Shown: positions 27,501-37,825, counted from the stretch's first letter. The stretch is 64,000 nt of DNA from Magnolia sinica (GCF_029962835.1 NC_080574.1:20186001-20250000); one strand, 5' to 3'. The notes: a model not told the origin generated them from the letters alone. Made by a program: numbers and translations.

Positions 27501-29601
27501 CTTGGGGTTGTGAACAGTTATCTCAACACATGGATGTGGATATAATAAGACTTCAAGGCAATCGACATGTAACCAAGTAAACATTGAAGAAAAAGGAACC
27601 ATTTCCTAAATTCTAAGGTAACATAGTTCAGGACTATGAGAAAAAACGTGCACTTGAGTCTACCAAACAAAAAAAAAAAAAAAACTTGATCTCAGTAATA
27701 CCTGATTATGACCCATGGCGGGAGCAGCACAATAAAGAACGCTTGCTTCAAATAGTTCGATATTAGAAGAAGAAACATAAAGAATGTCGCTCGAACAAGA
27801 AATGCAAGCCCTATTGCTTTCTGAAGAATATTTCCTTTTCGATCTGGGATACTTGTAGAAACCTTTATCCAGAACCAACACTCTGTTTTTCAAACCAAAT
27901 GCATAATGATTCTTCAGGTTACCCATCCTATTGCCAATCAAAGGGAACAAATGACCTGCTACATACACAAAATGGTGTTTGTATTAATGAAAATTTGAAG
28001 TTAAATATAAAAGCAAGTACAATCATAGCATTGAAATCTAAAAGTCTACCAAAATTTGCAAAGATAAATATGAGATCGGATTTTACCTAAAGAAACTGAT
28101 ACCATTATAGGAATGGTGAAATTGAAATTTCAATAATAAAATGAAACCAAAAACACAAAGCCAAAGCATGGAAAGCTACAAAAGAACAAAAAAGTAAAGA
28201 AAAATCACGACATATTCTGCACAATCACTTTTGGGGTTTTCAGGATTGTTTGGATGCTTTATATTGTGTAAGAATAAACATAGTTCCACCCAAATCATGA
28301 AGGAAACTATCTCTAGATTGCCAAGAAACAGTTTCCCTGTGATTTTTGTAGAATTGCGTCGAATTCACTTTTCCACCAAATGCAGCCCGAAATGATTCAG
28401 TGAGTTTTGCTTTTCAAGATCAACATCAGGCCACTTCTAGAACTTCTTTGGAGAAATATATAAAGATGATCCCTTTCTTTAAAGGATGGGGATTGATCTT
28501 GACCTCAATGAAGAAGCTACTACTGATAAATACTCCTCAATTTCCCTGCCTTCTTCACATTGAAAGTAGTGTAATTGAATAAGTTTTATGCTCAGCTTGA
28601 TTTAGATAAGACACCTAAGTTTGTGAAATAGGAATGGGCCATATTATTAATTTAAAGCATTTGAATACAGATCACTGTTCATGATTCATGGTTACTAGTA
28701 AATATGGAATATACTACAGATACTGTAAATAACAATTCGGCAGAGTTTCTGAAGCCATGTTTTTTACTGGGAATGTAATTCTGTGGAATACAGAAATTGT
28801 GTTTGGGTAATGGGAAAGAATTGCCAGGAATTCTACTGTGTGTATTCAAGAATTCAAAAAAGTGACCATTGCTAAGAAAGAGACCCTGTTTGTCATGTTT
28901 GGGTACTGGAAATGTAATTCTGTAGAATCAAGAAATTGTGTTTGGGTAATGGGAAAGAGTTGCCAGGAATTCAAATGTGGATAACCCAAAATTCAAAAAA
29001 GTGAAAATTGGGAGGGAACCCATTTCCCCGGAATTTGCGAGCCAACCTCTATACAAGAATGAAAAACAGACGATTTCCAGCCGGAAACCTTTTCCAAGCT
29101 TTTCCAGAGCCCCAAACGCAGGAACTTACCCCTACTTACAGATTCCATTTATCGATGGGTACTTTTCCAGGGAGCCAAACGACCCCTTGAAACCCATTTT
29201 ACTCACGCAGAAATCAAGAAAAAGGGAATCTGAAAGTGCCCTTTCGGAGACTGAATTCCAAGAAAATTCAGTTCGTAGAATTCACGTGGCAGCGAACCAT
29301 ATAACCGACGATTCAAAACCAAGAAAGAAAGAAAACCATTGAAGCACCAAAGAAAGTAAGAAAATGAAACTGCAAGTAACCTTCTGGAAATTGCATTCTC
29401 ACTCAAAAATTAAAAGGTCTTATGCATATGAACTCGAATTCAGGCCATGCAACTCATCAAATTCAAAACCACAACAAAAAAGAAGAAGAAGAAGAAGAAG
29501 AAGAAAAAGCAGTGATTGCAATGCATACATACAGAAGATATAAGCCCGGACAGAATCTTACCAGCTTCAAAAGCAGTAGTAGTCATCGTTTGCTGCCCCA
29601 T
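9587..29601 (-). CDS. HDA14: Histone/lysine deacetylase 14 (class II, HDA14-type), nine exons
   Basis: Zn-dependent deacetylase of the HDA14 clade; the Arabidopsis protein acts in plastids and mitochondria. Coding exons, 5' to 3' on the minus strand: 29562-29601, 27702-27958, 19013-19087, 18279-18380, 13903-13974, 12120-12176, 11699-11950, 10459-10640, 9587-9887. All are GT-AG and join in frame to 445 residues, with no internal stop seen. Residues 1 to about 85 are rich in Ser, Arg and Lys and look like a transit peptide. The catalytic domain starts near [10 protein letters not shown]. Visible motifs are RPPGHH (His223, His224), [11 protein letters not shown] (zinc ligands Asp261, His263), SAGYDAH (third ligand Asp348) and FLEGGYN (Tyr392), so it should be catalytically competent. 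The start at 29601 is the first ATG after an in-frame stop; a second in-frame ATG lies at 29586. The last coding exon ends in KHIHSL. Intron 2 (8,614 bp) and intron 4 (4,304 bp) are swollen by transposons. Confidence 0.93.
14818..15134. mobile_element. Small MITE with GGGCGTGTTTGTT termini
   Basis: Left end GGGCGTGTTTGTTTTTCC and right end (inverted) GGGGCCTGTTTGTTTTTTCG are near-perfect inverted repeats about 317 bp apart. The interior is AT-rich and non-coding. The target duplication is ambiguous, so the superfamily is not assigned. It lies in HDA14 intron 4. Confidence 0.6.
15191..15372. repeat. Tandem duplication, about 90 bp x 2, in HDA14 intron 4
   Basis: CACTTGTGTTCAATATAA and AATGTGACAA-type blocks are present twice in order, about 95 bp apart. 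Confidence 0.75.
15572..16156. mobile_element. hAT-type MITE in HDA14 intron 4
   Basis: Imperfect terminal inverted repeats (left TAGGGTTGTCAACAGGCCGA; right, read inward, TAGAGCTGGCAATGAGCTGG) bound 585 bp. A perfect 8-bp duplication TGATCTGA flanks it (15564-15571, 16157-16164). The ends are rich in GGCTNRGCC-type motifs and there is no coding capacity. An 8-bp duplication and TAGRG termini fit the hAT superfamily. Confidence 0.85.
17181..17244. repeat. Perfect 32-bp tandem duplication in HDA14 intron 4
   Basis: CACTTTGCCAATGGGCTACC plus AGTCATGAGCAA is repeated without change, so it is recent. Confidence 0.9.
19693..20169 (+). mobile_element. TRIM-like miniature LTR retrotransposon
   Basis: Two direct repeats, 19693-19926 and 19983-20169, both start TGCAGGGGCA and end in CA (TTGTCCTGCATCA, TTGTCCTACGTCA). 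They share the unusual GGGGGGTTCRGC and CTCTATCAGTTCAAGCTTTT blocks. The 56-bp centre holds TCATATCAAAGCAGGAGG, close to the TGGTATCAGAGC initiator-Met tRNA primer site, and a purine-rich ACCGGGGGTGA before the second repeat. This fits a TRIM with no coding capacity. I could not find a clean target duplication. It lies in HDA14 intron 2 and abuts a LINE fragment. Confidence 0.65.
20170..20880 (+). mobile_element. L1-type LINE remnant (zf-RVT region)
   Basis: Translated pieces match the C-terminal part of plant L1 ORF2 proteins. They include CGSIWGA-like residues, [20 protein letters not shown] and SDHLFLHCS, the CxxC...HxxxxC zinc-binding zf-RVT pattern. Similarity continues in other frames ([17 protein letters not shown]). 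The frame shifts several times, so it is a dead 5'-truncated copy. It is antisense to HDA14 and lies in intron 2. Confidence 0.75.
21248..22667 (+). repeat. Left LTR of the intron-2 retroelement
   Basis: About 1,420 bp, from TGTTGAGGGTC to GGGTTGTGAACA. It contains a cluster of ACTAGT-centred palindromes (about 21525-21700) and a likely TATA region (ACAATTATAAATAAGAG, near 21785). The tRNA-Asp-like primer site begins within about 5 bases of its end. Confidence 0.88.
25861..25884. repeat. (GA)n microsatellite
   Basis: Short GA run with one CA interruption inside the internal region of the LTR element. Confidence 0.85.
26365..27516 (+). repeat. Right LTR of the intron-2 retroelement
   Basis: About 1,150 bp, collinear with the left LTR but shorter. 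It starts TGTTAAGGGTC after a G-rich stretch (GGTTGGGGATTG) that could be the polypurine tract, and ends GGGTTGTGAACA next to the GTTAT duplication. Confidence 0.88.
28756..29030. repeat. Tandem duplication, about 138 bp x 2, in HDA14 intron 1
   Basis: GAAATTGTGTTTGGGTAATG and GGGAAAGARTTGCCAGGAAT occur twice 138 bp apart, with several differences. Confidence 0.75.
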
Positions 29602-29740
29602 GCCTTCTCTGAAAGATTACTGGAGTTTCCAACGCTGAAAGATAACTGGAGTTTTGAAAATAGATAGCTAAATACCCGGTCGACCAAGCAACGCCACTGG
29701 TGGCGGAGCGTGATCCAGGCCGTTCATCTTCTTGTGTCAT

Positions 29741-30159
29741 AGCTCTGTGGCCCCATCATGATGCATATGTTTTATCCACGCCGTCCATACACTTTGAAAG
29801 ATTATTTTAGGAAATTAGCCCAAAAATGAGGCAGATCCAAATCATAAGTGGACCGTAACATAGGAAACAGTGTTGAAGGAATGTCCACCATTAAAAACTT
29901 TCTGGCCCCACTGTAATGTTTATTTGTCATCCAACCTCTCTGTAAGGTCACACAGACCTGGATGAAGGGAAAAACAAATATCACCTTGATCCAAAACTTC
30001 TGTGGCCCACAAAAAATTTTCAATCCCCACTATTTCCTGTGGTGTGGTTCACCTGATGGTTGGATCTTCCTAATTTTTTATCTTATTTTCTTAAATAAGA
30101 TGAAAAAATGAATGAACCGCATGGATGAAACAAATATATCATACTGGGCCCACAGAGCT
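29741..30159. mobile_element. TIR-repeat family copy next to the HDA14 5' end
   Basis: Inverted ends AGCTCTGTGGCCCCATCATG and AGCTCTGTGGGCCCAGTATG (right end read inward), with the ATGATGCATATG...ATCCACGCCGTCCAT arm mirrored by ATGAACCGCATGGATGAAAC. About 419 bp, non-coding. It begins 140 bp upstream of the HDA14 start codon. Confidence 0.75.
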
Positions 30160-30199
30160 TTGACACGAGTTAGCTTATTGGCCTCAAAATGAGGAAGCT

Positions 30200-30330
30200 T
30201 TTTTTTTTTTTTTTACACGCGCACACACAACCCCACACATTTACACCATAGTGGGACTTCACCACGGATACTCGAACCTTTGACCGGGTGTTGAAACTTA
30301 TTAGAGTCTACCAACGGAGCAAGAGTTAGG
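30200..30330 (-). mobile_element. tRNA-derived SINE copy (best preserved)
   Basis: Read on the minus strand: box A-like CTTGCTCCGTTGGTAGACTC, box B GGTTCGAGTATCC, then GTGGTGAAGTCCCACTATGG, a GTGTG stretch and a poly(A) tail (T-run 30200-30214 on the plus strand). This is the classic layout of a plant tRNA-related SINE. Confidence 0.65.
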
Positions 30331-30382
30331 ACTGGATCCTTCAAAATAAGTAAGCTGATTACATGCCCACGTTGTCATAACC

Positions 30383-30911
30383 GGAAGCGGTTTTCATGCC
30401 GAGTAACTCAGTACCCTATGAGGCCCACCTTCATTCATACATTTTATCCAACACGTTCATCCATTTTTTTAGATAATGTTAGGGATTTAGCTCAAAAATA
30501 AAGCCTATAAAAAGATCAAATGGACCACACCAACGCAAACAATGTGGATTGAACTTCTACCATTGAAAAGTTCTTGGGGGCCATATAAGTTTTAGATTAA
30601 GCTGATATTTATTTATTTTTCCCTTCATCCATTTCTGTTTGATCTTATGAACAGGTTGGATGAAAATTAAACATTACTGCATGCCTTAGAAAGGTTTCAA
30701 CGGTGGAAATCAATATTTCCACCATTTCATGTGGTATACGGTCCAGTTGAGTTGAGCTGTGGATATATTTCAATTTTGGTCTCAACACTTAAAATGATCT
30801 TTAGAAGCCGATGGACGGTGTGGATAAACTACACCCATTCACGGTAGGCCTAACAGAGTTTACTCAGTACGATCACAGGATACTGAGTAACTCAGTACCC
30901 AATCCGATTTC
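30383..30911. mobile_element. TIR-repeat family copy with target duplication
   Basis: Left end GGAAGCGGTTTTCATGCC and right end (inverted) GAAATCGGATTGGG. Just inside, GAGTAACTCAGTACCC is present at both ends. Flanks are GTCATAACC and GTCATAACG, an 8-of-9 match as expected for a Mutator-like 9-bp duplication. It has the GGCCCACC...ATCCA arms and the internal TGGACCACACCA landmark. Confidence 0.75.
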
Positions 30912-30920
30912 GTCATAACG

Positions 30921-31320
30921 ACCGTGCTATGTGGGCCCTGCAATGATGTATATGTTTTGTCCACGCCGTCCATTCATTTTGGTTCATTATTTGGCTAATT
31001 GAAGGTGGAAATTTCAAATGGACCACACTCACAAGAAGACAGTGGTGATTCAACGCCCACCATTCAAAACTTCTGTTGGGCCTACAAGTTGATTAGGCCA
31101 CGCAGACCTGAATTAAGGGAAATCACGAATAATATTTTGATCTAAAACTTTTGTGGCCTCAAAACGGTTTTAACAGTGGGTGTTCAATGGTTCACCCAAG
31201 ATTTGGATCGGACTCATTTTTTGAGCTCGTGCCTTAAAATGAGCTGGAAAATGGATGGACGGGGTGGGTAAAACACATAACATCATGCACTGTCCGCCCA
31301 TGAGTTGCTACGGGCAGTGT
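30921..31320. mobile_element. TIR-repeat family copy
   Basis: GTGGGCCCTGCAATGATGTA with TTTGTCCACGCCGTCCATTC at the left is mirrored by AATGGATGGACGGGGTGGGT and AAAACACATAACATCATGCA at the right. It follows the previous copy in tandem with only a few bases between. Confidence 0.7.
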
Positions 31321-33403
31321 CGGTGTCCAATCCGCGTCCTCAAAATGAACGGTCTGGCCAACCGCCCGCATTCAATAGAAAAGATACCGAAGTGCGTTGA
31401 TGGAGGACTTAGCGTAATTCTATCAAACACAAGGACACGTGTGAAACTGAGGACTGTAGCAGTTTTTGTGTGTAAGTAATAAGTGTGGGTGTGCTAAAAT
31501 CTTAATCGGCTCAATATTTGATTAAATCCAGTGACTTCAATGCTAAGACAACTAAATAACATCGTTTTCAAAAATTCAGTTGTGGTTTCAACCACAGATT
31601 GTAACAAGAATTAGGTAATTTGTGAAAGGGTAGGTTTGTCCTTCCAAATATATTCTTTTTACCTTGCGGTAGGGATTTTTCTTTCACTGCTAATTACAAT
31701 TGATACATTTATCAAAAAAACAAAGATAAATTGATAAACTTAATGGGCTAAAGCAATGCATGTGCGGCCAATTCAATCAAATGTGTGAGGGAAGGTCTAG
31801 ATTGGTTCTTCATGTGAGTGTACAATGCGCGAGCATGCCAGAGTTTGTTAGACTCAAAAGTTTTTTATTGAATCAATGGTGTCTCCAACATTGAGATGAA
31901 TAGATTGGAGATTTGGACCCAAATCCAATTATCCTCTCAACTACTAATTTACGCTCCATTCAAACATTTTGTGAAATGGTGGGGATTAGCCATTCTAAAC
32001 AAGGTCTTTTTGTCTTGTGATAATAGACGTGAGCCTATAACTTTAAAAACTTTTTCTTTCACAGATCTTTAATTTTATATGCCTCTTAAATGAACAATAA
32101 TGTACAAATAAATGAAATCAAGCTAAACAATGTTAACTTTATTGATATTTAAAATGTATGCTCCATTACAATCAAGAAAGTAATAATCAACCAAAAACAG
32201 AATAAAGATAAATACTTGATTCATCTATTGGAATAGATGATTGAGGAGGGTAGTCAGCAAGTTATGACCGAATAAGTATGAACAACTGAATTGAAACTCA
32301 ATTGGACATGATTTTACAACTTAAAGTTGAGGATATTTACTCCTACTCCTAAGGTAATGTAGTGGGAGTTGTTATGCAGTAGATATATATACTAAACTAT
32401 GTTAAAATAATGAAAGATAAATGTGTTTGGCGTGGAACCTCGAGCTCTTCTTTGTGTGCTCCTTTTATAGCTTGTCGAGGTAGTGAAACTCCTTGTTAGC
32501 TTTCTTGTTGCTTCTGGATCATTCTCGCTCAGTTGTAGTTCTGGATATTGAAATCTCCTTGATTGATCTGTAACTTGCAGCTTGAATTAGAAAAAAATGA
32601 CTTGAGTCATATCTGGATTCGCCTGGCTTCTTAGATCTTCTTCTTATACCTCATCCTCCGCGAATATGTTCATGTCCAACTAAAGGTCATGTCTGAAAAT
32701 GTCAAAATTTCTCTTATCAAGATAGCTAGGACAAGAACTTAAACTCGGATCAATCTCATCCATTCAACGTCTCTATCGATGGCCTACCTTGTCATCTTTG
32801 AGGTGTTTGATGGTCTGGATTAAACCACCTCCCGCATTTTCATTATTCACTACAGGATGGTTTAGAGTGCTAGAGATGGCAGATGGACGGGATCCATCAC
32901 ATCATCGACTCCCAAGCTCATTGATCTTAGTTAGATTTGATCTCTCCCATTCTTTTATTTTGATCAATGGCCAGAGAGCAACCTAATCGGGCTGACGTAT
33001 ATGCCTCTCCCGACTTAGGTCTGAATAAATCCGGATTGGCTTGGACTTAAGTTCGATCTCTTAATACTTAGAATCTTCTCGAGTGTTGCTGGTTTTCTAA
33101 ACGCCTTTAGAAAGATCACACATTTTGAAAGGACTATGAGAGATGACCTCACCAAGAGTATTATCACCAAATTCATGATTAAATCCATTCCCTAGGTGGG
33201 TCTTTTATAGTCATGCTAAGCATGTTGCCTCATAAATGGCAATGTTGATCATGACCATGTGGCATGCGACAATTCATCACCTAAAGCCATGCGTAAGGGT
33301 TCATGTCATTGCATTAATAACGGAATGTGCAACACCGAAGAAATTTCAACTAAAGATATCTTTGGATGCGAGTACGACTTCCGTGTATGCCAAACACATA
33401 GTG
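31321..33403. other. Intergenic stretch, nothing recognised
   Basis: About 2 kb of AT-rich sequence on which I see no domain, tRNA-like structure or clear transposon end. Confidence 0.5.
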
Positions 33404-33472
33404 TTGTGCCGTTGCAGCTTTCTATTAGACCACATCAAGGCACCAAAAATGTAAGGGTGTAAACAAAACCAA

Positions 33473-33494
33473 CCCCCCCCCCCCCCCCCCCCCC
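33473..33494. repeat. Poly(C) tract of 22
   Basis: Twenty-two consecutive C, followed shortly by a second C7 run (CATATGTCCCCCCC...). Just inside the left inverted repeat of the PMD unit. Confidence 0.9.
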
Positions 33495-33651
33495 ATATGT
33501 CCCCCCCATATGTTTGTCCCTTCCTATCGAGAGATGTAATGGGATGTTTGACGTTTGAATTTCAGCAACCATTCAGACATGCGACGCATGGCTACACAGG
33601 TTTACATTCGATCATTGTGCGAGTTAATGCAAATGTCAGAATTCACCTAGC

Positions 33652-34492
33652 ATGATTGCTAGCTTTTATTTTGGACATGAATTGCGATGTTTTATTTCAT
33701 TTTTATATTTTTATGTTCTCATTGCAATCATTCTTCTCTTTTGCTCGTCATCCATTTTTATCATAGCTTTCCTCCTTCAATCTCCTTGCATCATAGCTTA
33801 TTCTTCTCAGGATTCCCAACCTGAATCCGCCATCATAGATGTTCCCGTTCCCACTTTTAATTCAATTAGGCATATTGTCGAACATTTGGTTGATTTCATT
33901 CTCCTGGACACCTTAATTCACTATGAATCTGGTGAACTAGACCAATACCTCATTGGTCCAGTCTTCACTTCTTCTCAGGAGGAAGATTTATCTTCTCTTC
34001 TTTGCTTCTTTCCATTTACCTCTAGAGAAACTTCTCTTGTGGGCACCTTCTTTCAACTATTCTCACTGGAACTCAAGCACTTCTTGCCATTGACTATGGC
34101 CTTGCCCTTCTCGAGACTGGATTGCCTGGCTAAACCGCATCAAGTCTACGTTCGATGATGACTGGAGAACTGTCAGGATCTTTAATTGCATCTAGCTTTC
34201 TCAAATCAAGGCAGTTATGCAACTTGTCCTTCTGGCAGCGGTCATATGCTTATGGGATTCTTCAACCAATTGCTTTCATTATCCTCAAGAATTTATGAGT
34301 CTCATAGTTCTTGATGTCTGTGCATTGAAAGCCCTTCCTTCCCCAGGCGAATACATTGAGCCATCGAGCCGAGCTCATAGTCCGCTTCTTATTTTGATAA
34401 TCAATGGGCCAATGTGGTATATTCAACCTATGTATGGGAGGAGATGCAATGGGGTCTTATATCGCGTTAAGAGCATTGTGCTTTTCTACTGA
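33652..34492 (+). pseudogene. Plant mobile domain (PMD)-like fragment
   Basis: Translation of about 34110-34380 reads DWIAWLNRIKSTFDDDW, then LLAAVICLWDSSTNCFHYPQ and EFMSLIVLDVCALKALPSPG. This recalls the plant mobile domain pattern (W...WF..., AALYFWD.STN.FHFP.G.M.PTL.DVAAITGL). The upstream 168-residue frame (from 33652) has a hydrophobic start and is unidentified. The domain runs across different frames, so it is not an intact gene. PMDs occur both in transposons and in host MAIL1-type genes. Confidence 0.45.
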
Positions 34493-35526
34493 CGTGGCTT
34501 TGTCATTTTATTTTATGTGCCCCAACCAGTCAAATGACCAAGGAATATAGTGAATTGGCATACTCATTAGCCACCATTGGCCATCCATCTAACCCTTGCA
34601 CCTTTTGTTCTCTCATTTACATCGGACCCTTCATAGTCTTGTAACCAAGAATCTTCACTATTCTGAGAGCATTGTTTACACCCATTTTTAGTGCTTTGAT
34701 GTGGTCCAATAGAAAGCTGCCACGCAGTGACACTATCCGGCAGCCCTGTATATACACCAATCTGGTTTGATTCAAGGCTTTCCTCTTCTTCTTTATTACC
34801 CCTCACCGAACGTGCATCCATTGTCAAGGAAACTTCTCTGCCATCGGGATGAGTTTTGTCCGACCAGGAAGGGATTTAAGGACTCTGCCAGGAGATTTAT
34901 TTTTTTGATGCCATACGCAGCCACACGTGTGGGACGTACAAGCCACGTATCAGTGGGCCACATCTTGTAGATGATGGATTAACTCATCGGAGGGGCAAAG
35001 ACGGTTCGTCGTCAAGGTCCACAATCAATGGAAACGTTTCACTGATGAGTGTACCCGCCTGAATTTCACGTGTTGTCTACATACTCCCTAACTTTCATGT
35101 TGGCCTGAGTTTTTGAGGCAGGACCGCCACACGTCTCGGCATGCCTGATGAGTGGCTTGGATTTCTCACACGTTTACCAAATTGACACGAATGAGGGAGA
35201 GGGTAAAGGGTCTGTCTCAAGATCCAGCTTCAGCTTCTATACTTTCACATGTGCACACAACCGTACATGCCAACATGTAGATTGCCTGGCCTAAAATCAT
35301 GGCTAGTCCATCGTCAATCTGCCAACAACAGTATGTTGATGCCAATGCATTGTTTCCTAAGCATAGATTATTATCACACATCTATGGCCCACCTGATGAC
35401 TTGACCCGCCTGACACAGAGACCTGATCATCTACATCTGGAATCCCTCCTGACGCACGGCTCAGATGTTCCACGCATTTGGCAGCTTGTAGATGCATGGG
35501 CTTAGCAAAGCTCGGGAACGCTTATG

Positions 35527-36060
35527 TGACATACTTAGGCTGCGTTTGTTGCCTAAGACCCAGGAAGCTTGGAGGGCCCACCATGATGTAGGTGAGAAAT
35601 CCACCCCCTCTAACCGTTTTGTCAGTTAATGTTAGTATATGGCCTCAAAAATGAGGTAAATCCAAAATTCAAATGGGCCACACCACAAGAAGGGGAGGAG
35701 TTGCCTAACATTGAAACCTTCCTCGTGTAGACCTTGATGTTTACATGCCATCCAAAGATCCATAAAGTCATTCCCACTGGGATGTACTCGAGAAAAAAAT
35801 ATTAGCCTGATCCAAAAATCTGTAGCCCTACGAATGTTTCAATGGTGGGTGTTCAATTCCCATTGTTTCATGTCATGTGGCTCACTTGAGTTTTGGATCT
35901 ACATCATTTTTGGGCTCATATGCTAACATGAGCTGACAAAATAGATGGACAAGGTAGATTTCTCACAAACATCCCAGTAAGCCCCACCTAACTTCTGACT
36001 ACAAGTCAGGGTGACAGGCAATCCCCGTCCTTTACTAGGGGCCTGCTTGGTAGACAGCCT
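35527..36060. mobile_element. TIR-repeat family copy with TTAGGCTG termini
   Basis: Termini TTAGGCTGCGTTTGTTGCC and (inverted) TTAGGCTGTCTACCAAGC. Inside are the usual GGGCCCACCATGATGTAGG arm and its inverted partner near 35945-35990, plus the GTGGGTGTTCAATTCCC landmark. The flanking duplication is unclear. Confidence 0.65.
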
Positions 36061-36333
36061 AAAAATGGGTTCATCTCACTTTAGTCAATCATAATTGTTG
36101 TCAGAGATTAGGATTGTTGGGTTATCAAGGTAATTTTTAATCCCTAACAAAAAGAAATATGATCTCTATTGCATAACTATGGTTAACTAAAATAAAATGA
36201 ACCCATTTCTGGCCCCTAAAATGAAAAGAACCCAGTTGGAATTTCCTCTCTATTGAACCAACTATTGCAATTTAATTCAATGGTATATCCAAACATGACT
36301 TCTCTAAAAAAACAAAAAAAAAACAAAAAAAAC

Positions 36334-36336
<3 letters not shown>

Positions 36337-36379
<43 letters not shown>
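36337..36379. repeat. (GA)21 microsatellite
   Basis: Long GA run following an A/C-rich stretch; intergenic. Confidence 0.95.
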
Positions 36380-36383
<4 letters not shown>

Positions 36384-37309
36384 AGATTTTAGTGTTGAAA
36401 TGTTCATGAGCTCACTCTTGCAAGATTTGGGTCCAAACAACCGGACAAAGGTTCAACCCCGCTACAATTCCTACTAGAGAGACCCTTGATCATATACTGC
36501 ATAAAACATTCAGTACTCAAAACCAAATACTCAGAATCATTTTAAAAATATGTATGTTATGAATCAATGGTTGCCACAAAATGGTTATCTCAGTTGTGAA
36601 GTTGCATTGGGAAGTAAAGACCCATATACATGAATATTATCTTCTTCTTCTTTTCCTTGGTCAAATGTTAGACTAGTTGCTAAAAGAAGAATATCAAGAG
36701 ACAAGGATCAAATTCAATTTTTCTTGTGCCAAAGATCTTACCATTTCCGAAGGAACTGGAGCTACCTCTCTTTTCAATTTCCATTCAAGAGTGCTAATGT
36801 GTTTCCAATAGAAAGATTTGTGCAGTTAAGAGCCTCTTTGGCCAGAGAGTTCATTTGCCTTTCTTCTCACCTTGGAAATGAAATGTTTAGCCAACACACA
36901 AAATTGCAAATTTCATCAAAGATGAAAGCGGATTTGGACAGCTCGAATAGCTCATTGGTAGACCCCAAAAATGTTGTTGTTTGACTCTCCTTCAACAATC
37001 AACTGCCCTTAGGACTCTATAAAATAAAATCCCAAAACTTTCCTATGAGCTCTGTATTCTGTGACTACAAGATCTCTCCAACTGGAAGGACCGGAGGAAG
37101 TTGTATGAATTCCCCCCTTGCTTTCTTGTAAAATGAGGCCAAGAACACAAGAACCCAGATGGTCTTGTGAAGATGCATAGAAATTTAATCTCCAAAAATG
37201 GTTAACAAGTACTTCTACCCCACTCTTACTTTGTCATGCATCGTTTCACTATTGGTCACCAACACTGATCATAATTGAAGTTTGTAATGGAGAACCCCTG
37301 AAATTGAGC

Positions 37310-37825
37310 CACAATCCTCTACAGCACCTGTTGTAGGATGCACATGCAACACCAGAGCCCTGTGGAGCCCACCATAATATGCGTGTGACATCCATTCATT
37401 CTATCAGTTGTGGCACCTCATGTTCACTGTGCATAACAAAAATAAGTTCAATCCAAAACCCAAGTAAGCCACACACGGGAACAATGTAACATCAACTAAA
37501 ACCTCTAAATTTACCTGGTGTAGCCTGCCTAAGTCTCAGATAAAGCCGATTGTTGAGAATTCTCTTCATATTGGTGGGGCTCACTTGATTGCTTGGATGG
37601 AATATAAACAACATGGTGACTGCAGTAAGCTTCCCATGGTGGGCATCTCAAGCCCCACTGTTCATGTGGTGTGGCCTACCTGAGTTTTCAATGGGCCAGA
37701 TTTTTCGGCTCAGGTCATAACATGTGGTGTAGCAACTGATGGAAGGAGTGGATGCCACACACATCACAGTGGGCCCATGGAGCTCGGGTGTTGCACACTC
37801 ATCCTACAACAGGAGTTTTAGAATG
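37310..37825. mobile_element. TIR-repeat family copy downstream of the PPR gene
   Basis: Left CACCTGTTGTAGGATGCACA is mirrored at the right by CATCCTACAACAGGAG. The next arms CAGAGCCCTGTGGAGCCCAC and GTGGGCCCATGGAGCTCGGG also pair. It starts about 414 bp beyond the PPR stop codon. Closely similar to the copy at 52991. Confidence 0.7.

Larger units (their letters stand above)
21248..27516 (+). mobile_element. LTR retrotransposon fossil, Ty3/gypsy Athila/Tat-like, apparently non-autonomous, in HDA14 intron 2
   Basis: Two direct LTRs begin TGTTRAGGGTC and end TTGTGAACA (TG...CA). They enclose about 3.7 kb of internal DNA. The whole element is flanked by a perfect 5-bp duplication GTTAT (21243-21247 and 27517-27521). 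Just inside the left LTR, TTTTTGGAGCCGTTGCCGA resembles a binding site for the tRNA-Asp 3' end, as used by Athila/Tat elements. The internal region shows only short unidentified reading frames; I recognise no reverse transcriptase or integrase, so it looks like a large non-autonomous derivative and is broken. The LTRs differ by roughly 6% over the first 160 bases by eye, suggesting an age of a few million years. It lies antisense to HDA14. Confidence 0.88.
33404..34735. mobile_element. Inverted-repeat-flanked unit carrying a plant-mobile-domain relic
   Basis: GCAGCTTTCTATTAGACCAC (about 33415) and the following CATCAAGGCACCAAAAATG are repeated in inverted orientation at about 34660-34720 (read inward: GCAGCTTTCTATTGGACCAC, then CATCAAAGCACTAAAAATG). 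The pair encloses 1.2 kb of unusually T-rich, coding-like DNA. It could be a decayed DNA transposon or two unrelated insertions of one short repeat. Confidence 0.4.

Noticed and set aside
29422-29667. [11 protein letters not shown]-containing plus-strand frame
   Set aside because: Low-complexity AAG/GAA repeat beside HDA14 exon 1 on the other strand.
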